A stretch of 64,000 nucleotides of DNA, from contig CM057165.1 in the NCBI GenBank assembly GCA_029962745.1, positions 1,650,256 through 1,714,255 on the forward strand. The letters are read 5' to 3'. Every line of letters begins with the position of its first letter. Position 1 is the first letter of the stretch. The stretch comes from Echinometra lucunter. Taxonomy: Eukaryota > Echinodermata > Echinoidea > Camarodonta > Echinometridae. Positions 1-11,517 of this stretch are shown here, one piece after another. The position numbers were made by a program, and so were the translations under genes. Under the pieces are notes generated by a model. The model was given only the letters and a program-made list of their open reading frames with translations, was not told where the DNA came from and made no database searches.

Positions 1-782
1 GAGCTCCTTTCTTCTTTAACAAGGTAAGAAAAATTGTTTAGTATCACCAACAGTTTTGTTAATAGTAGGTTAGGGACCTTCTTTTATTCTAATCATCCAA
101 CAATCGTTTCGGGATGTAATAATAGTTTAGCTTAGGTACAGTATATGAGTACTGGAAAACCGAAACGCCCGGAAAACATACTTTGTATACAAATCCACTT
201 ATGTTTCCATTCACCTCGTGGTTCAACCAGTTATCGCGTGGATATTTGAAGAAAAAAAATTGATTGCTTGGAATACATCTGGGAAAAATTACAGATTTTT
301 TTTTCGAACACAAATCTTTTTTATGTAACAGTAGGGGGTAGTAAGTTTTTAGCCCCCCCCCCCCCCTCCCCGAATATCTTTCTGGGGTATTGTTTGAGAA
401 GGATAGATGAGGGTGAGACATCCATGTTCAGAATGTCTGTTGATAGATCCAGAATTGTTACCTGCAAACATTTTTAAGGATCCAGGCCTGGATGAAAGAT
501 CTGTTTTAAATAATGTTGACTATTTTTGGAGGGGGGGGGGCGAAAACTTCACTCTGAATTAAAAACTACAGAGGGCTAAAAGGTTCAGAATCTAAATATC
601 TTGGGGGATGGGGGGGAGAAACGCTTGATGACAATATTGTGAAGAACTCGTCATATTTTTTTTTCTATCGATGCCCTTCAAATAGAAATTGTCATAAGAT
701 TTCGGTTGACAGTCACCTTACAGCTTATATGAAATAAAAAATAGATTTTTTAATTTCTCTCATTTCTCTCAATTCCCTCTAG
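1..782. other. 5' flank / probable 5'-UTR intron of sulfotransferase 1
   Basis: No coding exon is recognisable here. The stretch contains a C run (about 352-366) and a G run (about 531-540). It ends in a pyrimidine-rich tract and AG at 781-782 directly before the sulfotransferase ATG, so its last part reads like an intron 3' end. The upstream non-coding exon and promoter were not located and may lie outside the window. Confidence 0.5.
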
Positions 783-3700
783 ATGGCCGATGAAAGTGAT
801 CTTCCGCATTTCAAATATGAGCATGAGTATAAGGGCATAAGATATCCCAACATAGTCCTAGATTCCAGTATTGACCGGCTCAAGACTTTCGAAGTCCGAC
901 CAGATGACATCTGGATTGTGACGTTTCCGAAAGCAGGTGAGGGGGCAGAGGCATAGTGTCGGTGCAGATTGTGGAAGGGGCACTGGTATCACCGGGGAGG
1001 TGGAGCAAGTCTTGCTGGGCGGATGAAATCTCTTTCTCAAGCTCAGCGGCTTAGAATTTTTTTTTTCTGTGTGCGTGTGGGTGCGCGGGTGTGTGAGGGT
1101 CTATGCGTGTATGTTGTGTCAGTGCTTTTTTGTTGTCTCTTCTTCTTTCATGTTTTTAAAAATACTTTTTCATGATTATACACATTTATTATGTCCTAGG
1201 ACACCCTCAATCCAAGCTTTTGCTTTTAGAGATGTGTCCTTCAATTATTTATGTAATTACGATGATTGTTTATAATGTCCTATTTTATTATCAATACCAT
1301 GAATGTCAATTTTTGTTTCATTATTTTGCTGATTATTTGAATAACTGGAAATAACAGTGTTTGAACTGAACTGAACTGAAATGCGAAGTAAAAAAAAAAA
1401 AAAGGCCATCGATTTGGACAGTTGAAGGAACGTATTAACTGCACGTTACTCATCCTCACTTTCTTCTGACTTTTTTTCTTTCCAGTCTCTCTTTCTATCT
1501 CTCTCTCTTTATCCATCTTCTATTTCTCTTTGTCTTTTAATTCAATTTATTTATTTATATATCTTATTTATTCATTTATTCATTCATTTATTTATTCATT
1601 CATTTATTTTTGCCTTTCGACAAAGGAAGGCGGCACTCAGCCCCTGAAAGGTTTGCCGCTGAGCAGGACGGTATCAGTATCAGGAATATCGGCGCTTAGA
1701 AATGACTGGACAGTACGTATGCCAGTTAACATGATCAATCCCAAATTGATATAACGAATAACTTAAAGACACTCGGTCGTGGGCTTTCATGGGGAGTGGA
1801 TCATAATTTGCTGACACCAGACTTCATGAAAAGCACTGGAAATACCTGTAATAGTCTCGGAGCTCTATCTCTGGGCTACAACCAAGCTGCCTCACTCTAG
1901 ACATTCTTCGGCCTGCTTCAGGCATTGTAGGGCCAGGGAAAGTGAGATAATGACTTCACCATACAACTCAATTCCACTCTAGGTGATGAACAACTCCTGT
2001 TACTGGATAGGCACCCAAATGGTGTCAAACGCCCCATGAAAGTCCACGACTGTGTGTCTGTAAGATAGGCGTTAACCTGTGTTATGGTAGATGACCGAAA
2101 GCGTTTATTTTTTCTTCCATGAACAGGAACCCATTGGATGATGGAAATCGTAGGACTCATTCTCAGTAATGGCGATCCAGACAAAGTGAATCGCTCCCTC
2201 TACTCCTCCGCCGTGGAGATGATCAACATGGACCAACCGTTTCCTTCTACAAGGAAGGAAGAAGAACTACACCCTATGGACATGACTCCATTCTTGGACA
2301 CCATTGAGAGGGCGCCCTCACCTAGAGCCATCGTGACACATCTGCAGTTAGACCTTCTGCCTCAAGACTTACTGAAAGCAAAGGTTTGTTCTGATTTGTG
2401 GGTGCTCCTAAATTATGCTCAGAGGACAATTACTTCATTTCGTCAAAGATAATTTCGTAAAGGATTGCAACTGGGTTTGGAGAAGGTGTAGGGTTAGCAT
2501 GGTTAGAGTCAGATATTTTGTTTGTTAACTTTGTTACAAAATTGTAGCCCAGTTATGAATTTTGTTACTTTTTGGAAACTGACCGCGGAGCGATTCTCGC
2601 CTGGGCAAAGAAATTAGTCAGGGTTATTTTGGTTAACAAAAGGACTCATTTTTATTGACTGGAATCGATTTGGGGCCTATATTTGACTAGAAGAAAACTC
2701 GCATACTAACATAAAACTTGTATGAAAACGAGGATATGAATTAAGTCTCGTGTTTAAACTAAATAAGTTTTAATACGAAATTTTCTCGATATACATAAAT
2801 GCCTTGTTAGTCTTTTTAGTTATCTTTGTATTGTATATGTCTCATGACATTACATTTTAGGTTATCTACTTGGCCCGCAATCCAAAGGACATTATTGCGT
2901 CTTGGTACAGTTTCGTTGGAAAGAACACCGCCCTATCTTTAACCAAAGAAAAGGCCATCAGCAACCTTGTGAATGGCGGTAATAGTTATTCCATTTCCCA
3001 TCGTGTCTTTTGCACCCCGTTGCGTCATAATCTTAGTCAGTGGCATGCAGGAGATGTCTTTTGACGTGTCAAAGTGATTTCGGACAAAAATACCCGGCGT
3101 AAATAAATGAGATATGAACGATCCACAATTCCCGTGAAAAACTGTAGTACATGTACTACTAATAGTTGCAACATCATACAAAAATATTCAGCAAAATAGT
3201 GGATTTAGAAAGCAAAGGGGGAAAGAGAAGCAAACGAAAACATAGGTATAGGCGCATCTGCATCGTTTCATTGTTAAGCACTCTTGTCGGTAAAACTAGC
3301 CATTTCTTCCCTGTCATTCATGGCATTTTACGGTAAGGAGAAGACTTCTTTGTTCTCTCGGTGAAATGCCTGAAACTATGTCCTATTGGCGAAATTAGAA
3401 GCGGCTCACTGGAAGAGCCATGAAATCAATTCTAAATATGTTGGAAATGGAAATAAACCGAACTAAACTGACTAAATATCAGTTCTATACCATTCACTTG
3501 ACAAATCCTCACCATATGCTGATAACTGATAACATCAAAGCTTAAATGATCTTCTCATTGCTATTGTATAGATCATGATCAATATTTAGATACTTTAATG
3601 GATGTAATATTTTGTGTTCTTTGATTTATTTCAGAAATGCATTGGGGACCTTGGCCGAAGCACGTTTTTCCATTCTGGGATCTACGAAACCATGAGAACG

Positions 3701-6380
3701 TCACCTTTGTCTTCTATGAGGATCTGAAAAAGGTATGGTACATTCAAAATCTTTGGAATAGCTGCAGTCTTCTTTTCGAAAATACAAGTCAGTTCAATTC
3801 AATTTTCAATTCAAACACATTTATTTCCATTTATTCAAATAAAAATCAAAATAATGAAACAATAAATTGACCGTTCACGATGGTGGTCTCCTGCGTTCTA
3901 TTTATTTCTTTAGTTTAACGTATATTATTATATTCTGTATCTCGTTTGTATCCTTATTGTATATTTTGTTTACCTTGTAACATCTTTTGTACTTGACCAC
4001 TTCATTTATGTAATATTTATGTAATATTTACGTAAACATATATAATTTATGTTATGTTGAACGCAGAAATAAAAGCCAACAAACAAACATTCATGGTATT
4101 GATAACAAAATATGACGCAACATACAATCATCTTAATTACATAGATAATTGGAGGATACACTTCTAAAAGCAAAAGCTTGGGTCGCGGGTGCCCTAGGAC
4201 ATGATAAATATGTGTAATTATGAAAAAAAAAAAATTGAAATATGAAAAAAGAAGTGACAACAAAAAATCACTCACAGAAACACACACGCACACACCCGCG
4301 CACCCACACGCACACAGAAAAAAGTAACTAAATAAGCTATAATGATAGCAGTTGAACCGGTTGTTGTCTTGAAGCAGTGGTGTAGTGAGCCAGATATTTC
4401 GGGGGGCTGCGCTGTCCACAAAAATAATACTAGAGGTTCAGCTGCTGACAAGCAAGCAAAAAAAGGGGGCCGTTTCTCAAGGAAAATGAAGAATAACAAT
4501 AAAAAAGAGTGCAATCGGCTATTCAAGAAAATTCGATGCAATGACATCGCTGAAGAGATACAAAAAAGAATTTTTTAAAAACCTTGAAATTTGGGGCAGC
4601 AGCCCCCCCCCCCCCAAAAAAAGAAGAAAATATAGCCATACGTCAGTGCTTGAAGATAAGAATAGGAATAAGTTTTATGCTTAGGTTTGTAATACGACAT
4701 GCTCCTCTGCTCATGAAACAGTGACTGAAGGTCGGAGGACAAACTACTAATTATCACTGAATACTATTTTCATGCTTGTTTTGGTATATCATAGCTAACG
4801 AATTTTTCATGGTAGCCAAGCTTTGAAAAATACAATTCCTTTCCTCCTAGGATCCCTTGACTCACATCAAGAAGATCGCTGAAGGTATTAGTCACTCACT
4901 GCCAGAAGAGGTCCTAAAGCGAGTTGTAAAGTTCAGCCATATTGACGCACAGAAAGAAACATTCAAGAAAATGGCGGAAAGTGGACAAGGAAAGTTGGTG
5001 AAAGCGGCCGGAGAGTTTGCATTTCTCAACACAGGTAACGTAGTTTGTCTGATTTTTAGACAGCCAAGTTCAGGTATTAAAATGATCGATGTTTATGATT
5101 TTATAGCAATTCATATATTTTGTACCATGTTAACCACGCCAGTATGTACACTCATACGCATTTTATGATATTCTGCTGTGTGCATGAAATATCTAAAGAT
5201 TCAAGATTCAGGATTCACTATCAAGATTCAAGAACTTTAATGTTTGATTGAAAATACAGAACATCTCCTCCAATGCAAGAAAGGTTGAAATAACAAGACA
5301 TTAAACAGTTTCAGTTGTATTCCTCACGAAAAATCATGGAAACCATTTTCTTATAGATCACTTGGAAGAAGAAACAGGCATGATAAAAGTGCACATTGGT
5401 AGATATAACAACCTACTGAGCATGAAGAAGTACTCGATAAGGCATGTGTCAATAGATCCCTCCTTAACATCATAAGAAAAAGACAACTGCAGTTTGTTGG
5501 GCATATCATGAGAAGAGAAGGCACAGAAAACAGAATACTGACAGGAAAACTTGAGGGAAAGAGAAGTAGAGGGAGGCAACGTATAGAGTACATGGACCTG
5601 TTCATTAGGCTGACTGGCAACAACAGCACATTACAAATAACCAGAGATAGAAGTAGATGGAAAGCCTTGACTGCCAATGTCTGGAACAGACAAGGCCCCT
5701 AGCAAGCTAGCAAGCAAGCAAGCATTGAGCATGGGATGTACTTAAACGACAGAGAATTTGTACTCCGTTTGTTTTGAAGTCATCGAGACTGGTTTGAGGG
5801 GTCAAACAGTAAAAAAAAAAAAACATGGAATCCGGAATGATAATTTATGTGCAAATACATGTAGTATACTTATGTCGTTCTTGTATGTGGCGCATATATG
5901 CGCTTCCATCATTTCCATATACATTATTCCGGCTTTAGTCCAGCAGCTGTAGCGCTCAGTGCATTCAAGGAATAAATCCTACCAGGTGCCCTCCTACTAT
6001 ACCTGAGTCGAAATTGGCAAATGTAGAGTAATGCCCTGCCAAAGGACGTTGGTGCCGTGGCAGGGATTCGAACCCCATACCTTGTAGTTAACAGTCTGGA
6101 GAATAATCACTACACCACAACACCTCCAAATGTAACATCACATCCAGAATGGTAATCAAGTATGAGTATCTGAAATCGGTAATTTACAAATTGATTATTG
6201 GATGTTCCAAATATTGATAACGATAACATTATTTACTAACCATTATTTACTGATTTTTTTTCAAATCCAGGAATAAGTGGTCGTTGGAAGAACTTCTTTA
6301 CCGTTGCGCAAAACGAAGCCTTCGATGAGTGGTATAAGAGCAAGATGGCTGACACTAACATCAAGTTTACATTTGAGTAA
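783..6380 (+). CDS. Cytosolic sulfotransferase (SULT family), copy 1, 6 coding exons
   Basis: Predicted to transfer sulfate from PAPS to hydroxyl or amine groups of small molecules in the cytosol; the substrate cannot be read from sequence. Coding exons: 783-936, 2127-2383, 2861-2978, 3635-3732, 4851-5034, 6271-6380 (154, 257, 118, 98, 184, 110 nt), all with GT-AG borders and consistent phases, giving 306 aa against about 290-300 for the family. Seen in the protein: the 5'-phosphosulfate loop TFPKAGTHW (residues 47-55, Lys50), catalytic His123 in VTHLQ, the PAPS 3'-phosphate ligands Arg143 and Ser151 in the segment starting VIYLARNPKD, and the C-terminal GRWKNFFTVAQNEAF segment with the KxxxTVxxxE dimer motif (Lys277, Thr281-Val282, Glu286). 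Odd: the canonical RKG before GxWK reads NTG. The ATG follows a splice-acceptor AG immediately, so a 5'-UTR intron is likely. Paralogue at 18090-22659. Confidence 0.93.
1057..1384 (+). repeat. Interspersed repeat (LINE-like 3' tail), intron 1 of sulfotransferase 1
   Basis: Begins with a T-rich and GTGTGCG-rich block, passes through TTATGTCCTAGG and ends in a GAACT-type short tandem tail near 1384. The same sequence occurs inverted at 3787-4324, with long blocks such as AAGCTTTTGCTTTTAGA shared. No open reading frame supports a retrotransposon protein; the simple-repeat tail suggests a non-LTR element 3' end. Confidence 0.7.
3787..4324 (-). repeat. Second, inverted copy of the same repeat, intron 4 of sulfotransferase 1
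   Basis: The reverse complement matches 1057-1384 from the GTGTGCGTGTGGGTGCG block to the tail (GGAAATAAATGTGTTTGAAT type). It carries about 200 bp in the middle (roughly 3880-4085) that the + copy lacks. Together the two copies form a long inverted pair flanking exons 2-4. Confidence 0.7.
5424..5702 (+). pseudogene. C-terminal fragment of a non-LTR retrotransposon reverse-transcriptase ORF
   Basis: Read in one frame this encodes EEVLDKACVNRSLLNIIRKR followed by a QLQFVGHIMRREG segment, GKLEGKRSRGRQRIEYMD and a stop at 5700-5702. The order RKRQLxFxGHxMRREG then GKxEGKRSRGRQR is the usual C-terminal end of LINE-type reverse transcriptase proteins. Only about 92 residues remain and no RT catalytic block is present, so it is a dead 5'-truncated copy. 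It lies in intron 5 of sulfotransferase 1, same strand. Confidence 0.8.
5845..6127 (-). mobile_element. tRNA-derived SINE (minus strand)
   Basis: On the minus strand the head at 6127 reads GGAGGTGTTGTGGTGTAGTG, followed by a perfect B-box-like GGTTCGAATCC, with complementary ends GGTGTTG/CGGCACC like an acceptor stem. A tRNA-unrelated body follows, including ACCTGGTAGGATTTATTCC and a GCCGGAATAAT tail region. The tRNA-like head joined to a longer body indicates a SINE rather than a tRNA gene. It lies in intron 5 of sulfotransferase 1. The downstream end is approximate. Confidence 0.75.
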
Positions 6381-6770
6381 CCAGAAAACACTAATGTGTT
6401 GGGTCTATTTTTAAAGAAAAACCTGTGGAAATAGATGGAATTAACCACTTAAAGACTGTAAGCAGGGCTTGTACAATGTGGATTCCGCAAATGATTACAA
6501 TAATGATCTGTGTGAAAGATATGAATAGAACTAGAACGTAGATTAACAAAAGGCAGTTAAAACAAAGATTTCCATTTCATAGTTTTGTTGTAACTAACAA
6601 TAATGACATAATTGTAAATCCATAATTTGAAAACTTGCTTCGACTTGGATATATTAATTACGTAATAGATTATTTTCGGTCTTTCGGTAAACTCTAGACA
6701 ATTTATTTGCTTAGGGTTTGTTTGCACGCAAGTATAAATTTGAGGATATCATCGGGCATGATAGTGATGA

Positions 6771-6771
6771 T

Positions 6772-6829
<58 letters not shown>

Positions 6830-6915
6830 GTTATAATAATGATAATAATAATAATAACAATAATAATGATAATAATAATAATAATAACAATAATAATGAT
6901 AATAATGATAATGAT
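6771..6915. repeat. AAT/GAT microsatellite
   Basis: About 145 bp of nearly pure ATA/ATAATAATG units with occasional GAT and AAC interruptions. Reading frames here encode only Asn, Ile or Tyr runs and are not genes. Confidence 0.95.
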
Positions 6916-8500
6916 ATAGGTTTTCCCGGCCAATTTCGCACATTATTTTGTCAGTCCAATTTGATAAATCGTTCATTCAATTCAGCATTCATTCGAAAGT
7001 GTTTTTAAGTCAATCAGTTTAGCTTACCGAGCAAGGAATTTGGATTTTGTGTCATTCAGATAAGCATATACGCATATAGGAATCATTCAAATTCATCGGC
7101 ACCTGCCGAAAAGGAGCCTTCGAGCATTCTGATTCGTGAGTGGGCAGTCGAATTTGTAACATTTTCATTCTTATTAACTTAATCCAACTACATTTTCAAG
7201 TATGCGAGGTTTTAGTTGTTAACGCGCAATCAAGAACTCATTCAGGAAAATGTGGAAGTGCAGTAGCTGGTCTGCGACCTTCGATCCCCCTCGCAATCTC
7301 ATTTCTAAATTAAGTGAAAAAAATGATACTATACTGATATAAAAGTGACATACTCCACCAGAAACAAGACCCTGAAGAATAATACAGTTATAAAATCAAA
7401 TCATGTTGATTGCGGCAATTATCCAAATGAGATCTTCTATGGGTTCATGATTGTTTTATTGAACTAATGGGTCGAATCAAATTGATGGTACGAGGGACAT
7501 GAGGCTTGCCTCAAACGACAAACTCAATTATTTAGAGAGTACTTCTGTTTCGCGCATATAAAGAAGGGACTATGGAAGGGACCAATATTTTCGCATGTTT
7601 GGTGATCTGTTTCATAATCGAAACCTGAAAAAGATGAAATGAGAAAAAATATATAGGGAATTAAATACTATACACCAACTCAAGGGAAATCACTAGGAGA
7701 TCCAAGATTCTTTTAACCTTATTTGCAGTTGCCATGGCTACTATAAGTTGACAGTCATATCCGTCAAATTTTGTATGATTTTCATTTGCAATTTTGGTAA
7801 AGAAGAAACTTGGGGAAGATAGGTTTGTTTTTGTTTGTTTGTTGTTTTGGGGGGTTTTTTTGGAATTTTTAAAGGGCCCAAATATGAAGTGATAATGATT
7901 GTAAAGATTGTAAATTATTTTTAAAATGGTTTTCTTTATATTCCATTTGACTGAATGGTGCCACAGACAATAGATACATGAAAACGATTGAAATTACGTA
8001 CCTTTCAAGAATTTCCCTTTAAATTTTTGTGTAATTTTATAACTCTTACTCTTCTTTTTACTTTTAGTATCACTTATGGGTCAAAAAATTAAATCAATAT
8101 TCTCTAGATTTCCAGTTGTTATAATGGAAAATAAAAGTTAGATACGATATATACTATCCCAGACATCATTTTAGCACATTTTTCTCCGTATTTCTATATA
8201 CATGCATAGTATGAATAGCGCTCCCAGTGGTTACCTTTAAAACTGTCGGCCATGCTGGATTGAAGAGATTGGATTTCCCTTGGGCAGATAATGACATTAA
8301 TGGAGGAATGGTGAATAGAGAAATATATATACACACACATGCACACAGCTTTGCATCACTCTACTTCCGAGGACAACAATAGTCTCCTGTCCTCGCAAGG
8401 CTGACGAAATAAACCTCAAATCCTTTGTTTGACAACCGAGGACTATTCTCAGGAATTTTATTTGTTCACTGTCCTCGCTTGCATAGCTATACAAACCCAC

Positions 8501-8545
8501 CCCGCACGCACACACACACACACACGCACACACACACACACACAC

Positions 8546-8576
<31 letters not shown>

Positions 8577-8607
8577 CGCGCGCGCGTGTGTGTGTATGTA
8601 TATATGA
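8501..8607. repeat. Self-complementary (CA)n-(TA)n-(TG)n tract
   Basis: A CA run is followed by a short central ATATATATAT at about 8546-8555, then a TG run passing into CGCGCGCG and back to TG. The left half is the approximate reverse complement of the right half, so the tract can fold on itself; the alternating purine-pyrimidine sequence is of the Z-DNA-prone kind. Confidence 0.9.
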
Positions 8608-9975
8608 ATATAGAATATTATAATTTAGCAAATAGCGCCTCCACTGACTGGAAAACCTCGAGGAAATTCATAGTGGTAAGTTGTACGGTATTATGTGCCA
8701 GATAATTATGAAAGTGATCGTATAATAATGATTTTTTTTTAATGTTTGGGGCAGAATTCTCACCACTCCCACCCCCCCCCCCCCCCCCCCCACCTCATAA
8801 GGTTATTTTGCCCCTTTCCGCTTGATAGGCTAAGGGGATTCCATTCAGAAAATTGTCAAGAAAATATATATCATCCTTTTCATGTGAATTGTGTGCACAA
8901 AATAAGAAAGGGTCTCCTATACTTATTGGGACAATGATGACACTAACAAGTTCGCAGATCAAGTAGCGAAAACGATCATGTGCCAATGCTTAGAACGCGG
9001 GTGCATCCATGTAGTCTTGTAACGATCCCTTCTGCTGGAAGAGGGTATTGGTCACAGTCAGTTGTTTTTCTGTTTTTCACAAAAACTGGAAAATTTACAT
9101 GGTGTAAAAAAAAAAAACTATTTTCCAGGTGAGCACAATTGGGTTATAAAGGGGCTGGCCGGGACCAAATCCACCAAATAATGAAAGCAGATGGAGTAAT
9201 AACATCATTATTATAGTGTAAAATTATGAAAAAAGTAACTTTGGGGGACCTTTACTTAATTTTTTTTGGGTCAGAATTAGGCCATAAAATAGACAGCAAA
9301 GGACTTGTGATATCATTGTCAGAGATCACTTGTACAAGTAAGTTTAGATTCAGTACACTTAATCCTTACCTACCAACAGCAATTTAATAAAGTGAAACAC
9401 AATATTTTTAACATGAAGACAATATTTGCTCTTTGGAAATTACCTCAATGAAATAAGCTTGAAAGCAAACTATACAACTGGAAACTAACGATGGTCAGAA
9501 CGCATGTAAAACGTATTTTCTGTAATGAGAAAGTGATATCAGATAATGAGTGATTTTAAATATTAAAAGGGCATTGTTCATCAGAGCAAGTTTTTCCCCA
9601 ACTGTGATAAAAATACAGAAATTTAGTGAGGAGGGAGAGAAGTAAGCTATTGGACTGACAGTATCACAGTCGTCACTCCGGGTAGCATATTTGGTATACA
9701 AACATGTCTGGTATTTAATTGATATGGAACTTCCTTTGGAGAAAATTTGGAGAAAACTTCATGAATTAAAAGCAATTCAAAACAGTAAACGTTATTAGTC
9801 ATAACATTGAACTGAATAATAAGATGTGCCCAGGCCTTTCGGTGTACAGTTTTGGGTTGCTTTTTACTTTTTCTCGGTACCATTTAATCCACAATTTCAG
9901 TTGTTCTGTTCATTGAAGTGTTTTCTCTCGGGTCTTGGAAAAAGCTAGTCGTCATCAAAGTATTTTTTGTGAACA

Positions 9976-10020
9976 GACATCAGAATTTCTGACATCGGAA
10001 TTTGTGACATCAGAATTTCT
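9976..10020 (+). repeat. 15-bp unit repeated three times upstream of the receptor gene
   Basis: Three adjacent 15-mers: GACATCAGAATTTCT, GACATCGGAATTTGT, GACATCAGAATTTCT (9976-9990, 9991-10005, 10006-10020). Units 1 and 3 are identical and the middle one differs at two positions. The array ends 56 bp before the receptor ATG and may lie in its 5' UTR or promoter. Confidence 0.9.
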
Positions 10021-10076
10021 ACCAACTCAAGATCCCCCCGAGTTTCACATCGACAAAGCCTCCCCAAACATCTGAG

Positions 10077-11517
10077 ATGGATTTAATGCGGGAAAACTCC
10101 ACATCAGCTGATGACGTTTCTTTCAAAGTAGTAAAACTGACCTTCAATGGAATTGCCCTTATGATATCATCCACGACGTTGGCGTTTTTCCTATTGAACA
10201 GAAGATTGTGGAAGCAGCACAACATATTTCAAGTGAATATCGTATTTGCAGATAGTATTGGCCTCATCATCGCATTCATTTATTTCAGCCAGTCACTTGA
10301 TTATATCAAGGCAAGTAAAAAATATTTTGTCGCCTAAGGCCAGCTCAAATTTTCAAAGTTATGAGTTATGGCAGAATTTCTTCAGATTTCATCCTCTTTT
10401 AGTGGATACATACGAAGATTAAATTTGAACGAAAATGATGTCATTTTTTAGTTCTTACGTTCAGTTTTTGAAAACATGTGGGGAATAATGATACTCTGCA
10501 TGTAAACCCGGTGATATTTGTATCAAGACTTTCAAGTTGAAAGCGATTCGGAATTTGTTTGAACCTAGAAGATGAACAGAATCTATGTTTTCGTATACAC
10601 ATATTTTTTTTGGAATTGCCATGAGAAATGCGTTCTTCATACATTTGCCTTTTATATATTTTTCATTGTTATTTATCTATTTCATCACCAGAAAGCTTTA
10701 CTAGTTGTTTTTTTTTAACTCTTGATACCTCATCCGCATCCGTATTGATACCGTATCCTTGATTTTTAATCAAAAATGTAATCTTAAAAGATGATAATAC
10801 TCATCTACGTTCTTTTTAATTTCAATATAATATGCCCACTTCATATCGGTTAATTAAAAACACATCTAAGTCCCACCCTTCCCCAAGTACGGTATGTTCT
10901 TATAATGATTAACAACCTGAACATTCTTTATGTCTTACTTTCAGAATGCCTTTCTGTTTGCTCTGGTGCAAATACCGATTGGAGTTTCACTGGGAAACAT
11001 CATTCTGGTAGCTATATATCGATATATCAATGTTGTGGTGGATCCTTTTGGAAATCGATCTATAATTACTACACCTCGTTGTATTCTCGTCAGCATTTTA
11101 GCTTGGCTGGCCTACGCGGGCGTGTGTTTCTGCATACTTTTACGCGTCGATTTAAAAAAGTACATTATCATTTCGATAAGTGGTGTGCCTTACGGGTTAT
11201 TGTTGACTGGTGTACTCTATTTCATGATTTATCGTGCAGTCTCTAGAAGTGACAATCACACGGAGCAACGGTTGGCTGAGAATAAACGCATCCTCAAGAC
11301 ATTTGCCCTGGTTTACATCTCGACTGTAATATCTTCCGGAGTAGGCTGTATACTGGTATTCATTCATCAATTTGGGGATATCTCGAGAAACACCAAACAG
11401 CATGTCTTGTTCTTTGCAGACATCGTATTTATGTCAAATGGAATTTCTGATTCACTCATATACTGGTGGCGACTGCAGGAATTCCGTTCCGTCCTTGTTT
11501 TGCTTAGATGCAGATAG
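10077..11517 (+). CDS. Rhodopsin-like 7TM G-protein-coupled receptor, orphan, 2 exons
   Basis: A probable plasma-membrane receptor with unknown ligand. Exon 1 is 10077-10310 (78 codons) and exon 2 is 10945-11517, together 268 aa, short but spanning seven hydrophobic segments. Landmarks: N-glycosylation site NST near the N-terminus; TM1 about 19-41; TM2 with NIVFAD (Asp59, position 2.50-like); TM3 ending AIYRY (YRY replaces DRY, 103-105); TM4 Trp132; TM5 Pro160; basic ICL3 and ENKRILKTF entering TM6; TM7 ending SDSLIY (247-251), a variant of NPxxY; short tail. The usual TM3 and ECL2 cysteines are not seen. The intron starts with GC (CAAG|GCAAGT) and ends TTTCAG. A polyadenylation signal AATAAA is at 11709-11714. 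The gene lies between two sulfotransferase paralogues. An upstream exon cannot be excluded. Confidence 0.75.

Larger units (their letters stand above)
6381..10076. other. Intergenic: sulfotransferase 1 3' flank to receptor gene
   Basis: No gene seen. It contains an AAT-type microsatellite (6771-6915), a symmetrical CA/TA/TG dinucleotide tract (8501-8607), a C run near 8768-8790, short A/T runs and a three-unit 15-bp repeat at 9976-10020. No canonical AATAAA stands out just after the sulfotransferase stop. Short reading frames here are low complexity or lack splice and homology support. Confidence 0.6.

Noticed and set aside
6056..6127. Possible functional tRNA gene (Asn-like GTT anticodon) on the minus strand
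   Set aside because: The anticodon stem does not pair and the tRNA-like part is joined to a SINE body; called as a tRNA-derived SINE instead.
6703..7008. Asn-, Ile- and Tyr-rich frames on both strands
   Set aside because: Translation of the AAT microsatellite.
10019..10225. 68-codon minus-strand frame opposite receptor exon 1
   Set aside because: It is the antisense shadow of the receptor exon, which has clear transmembrane and motif content.
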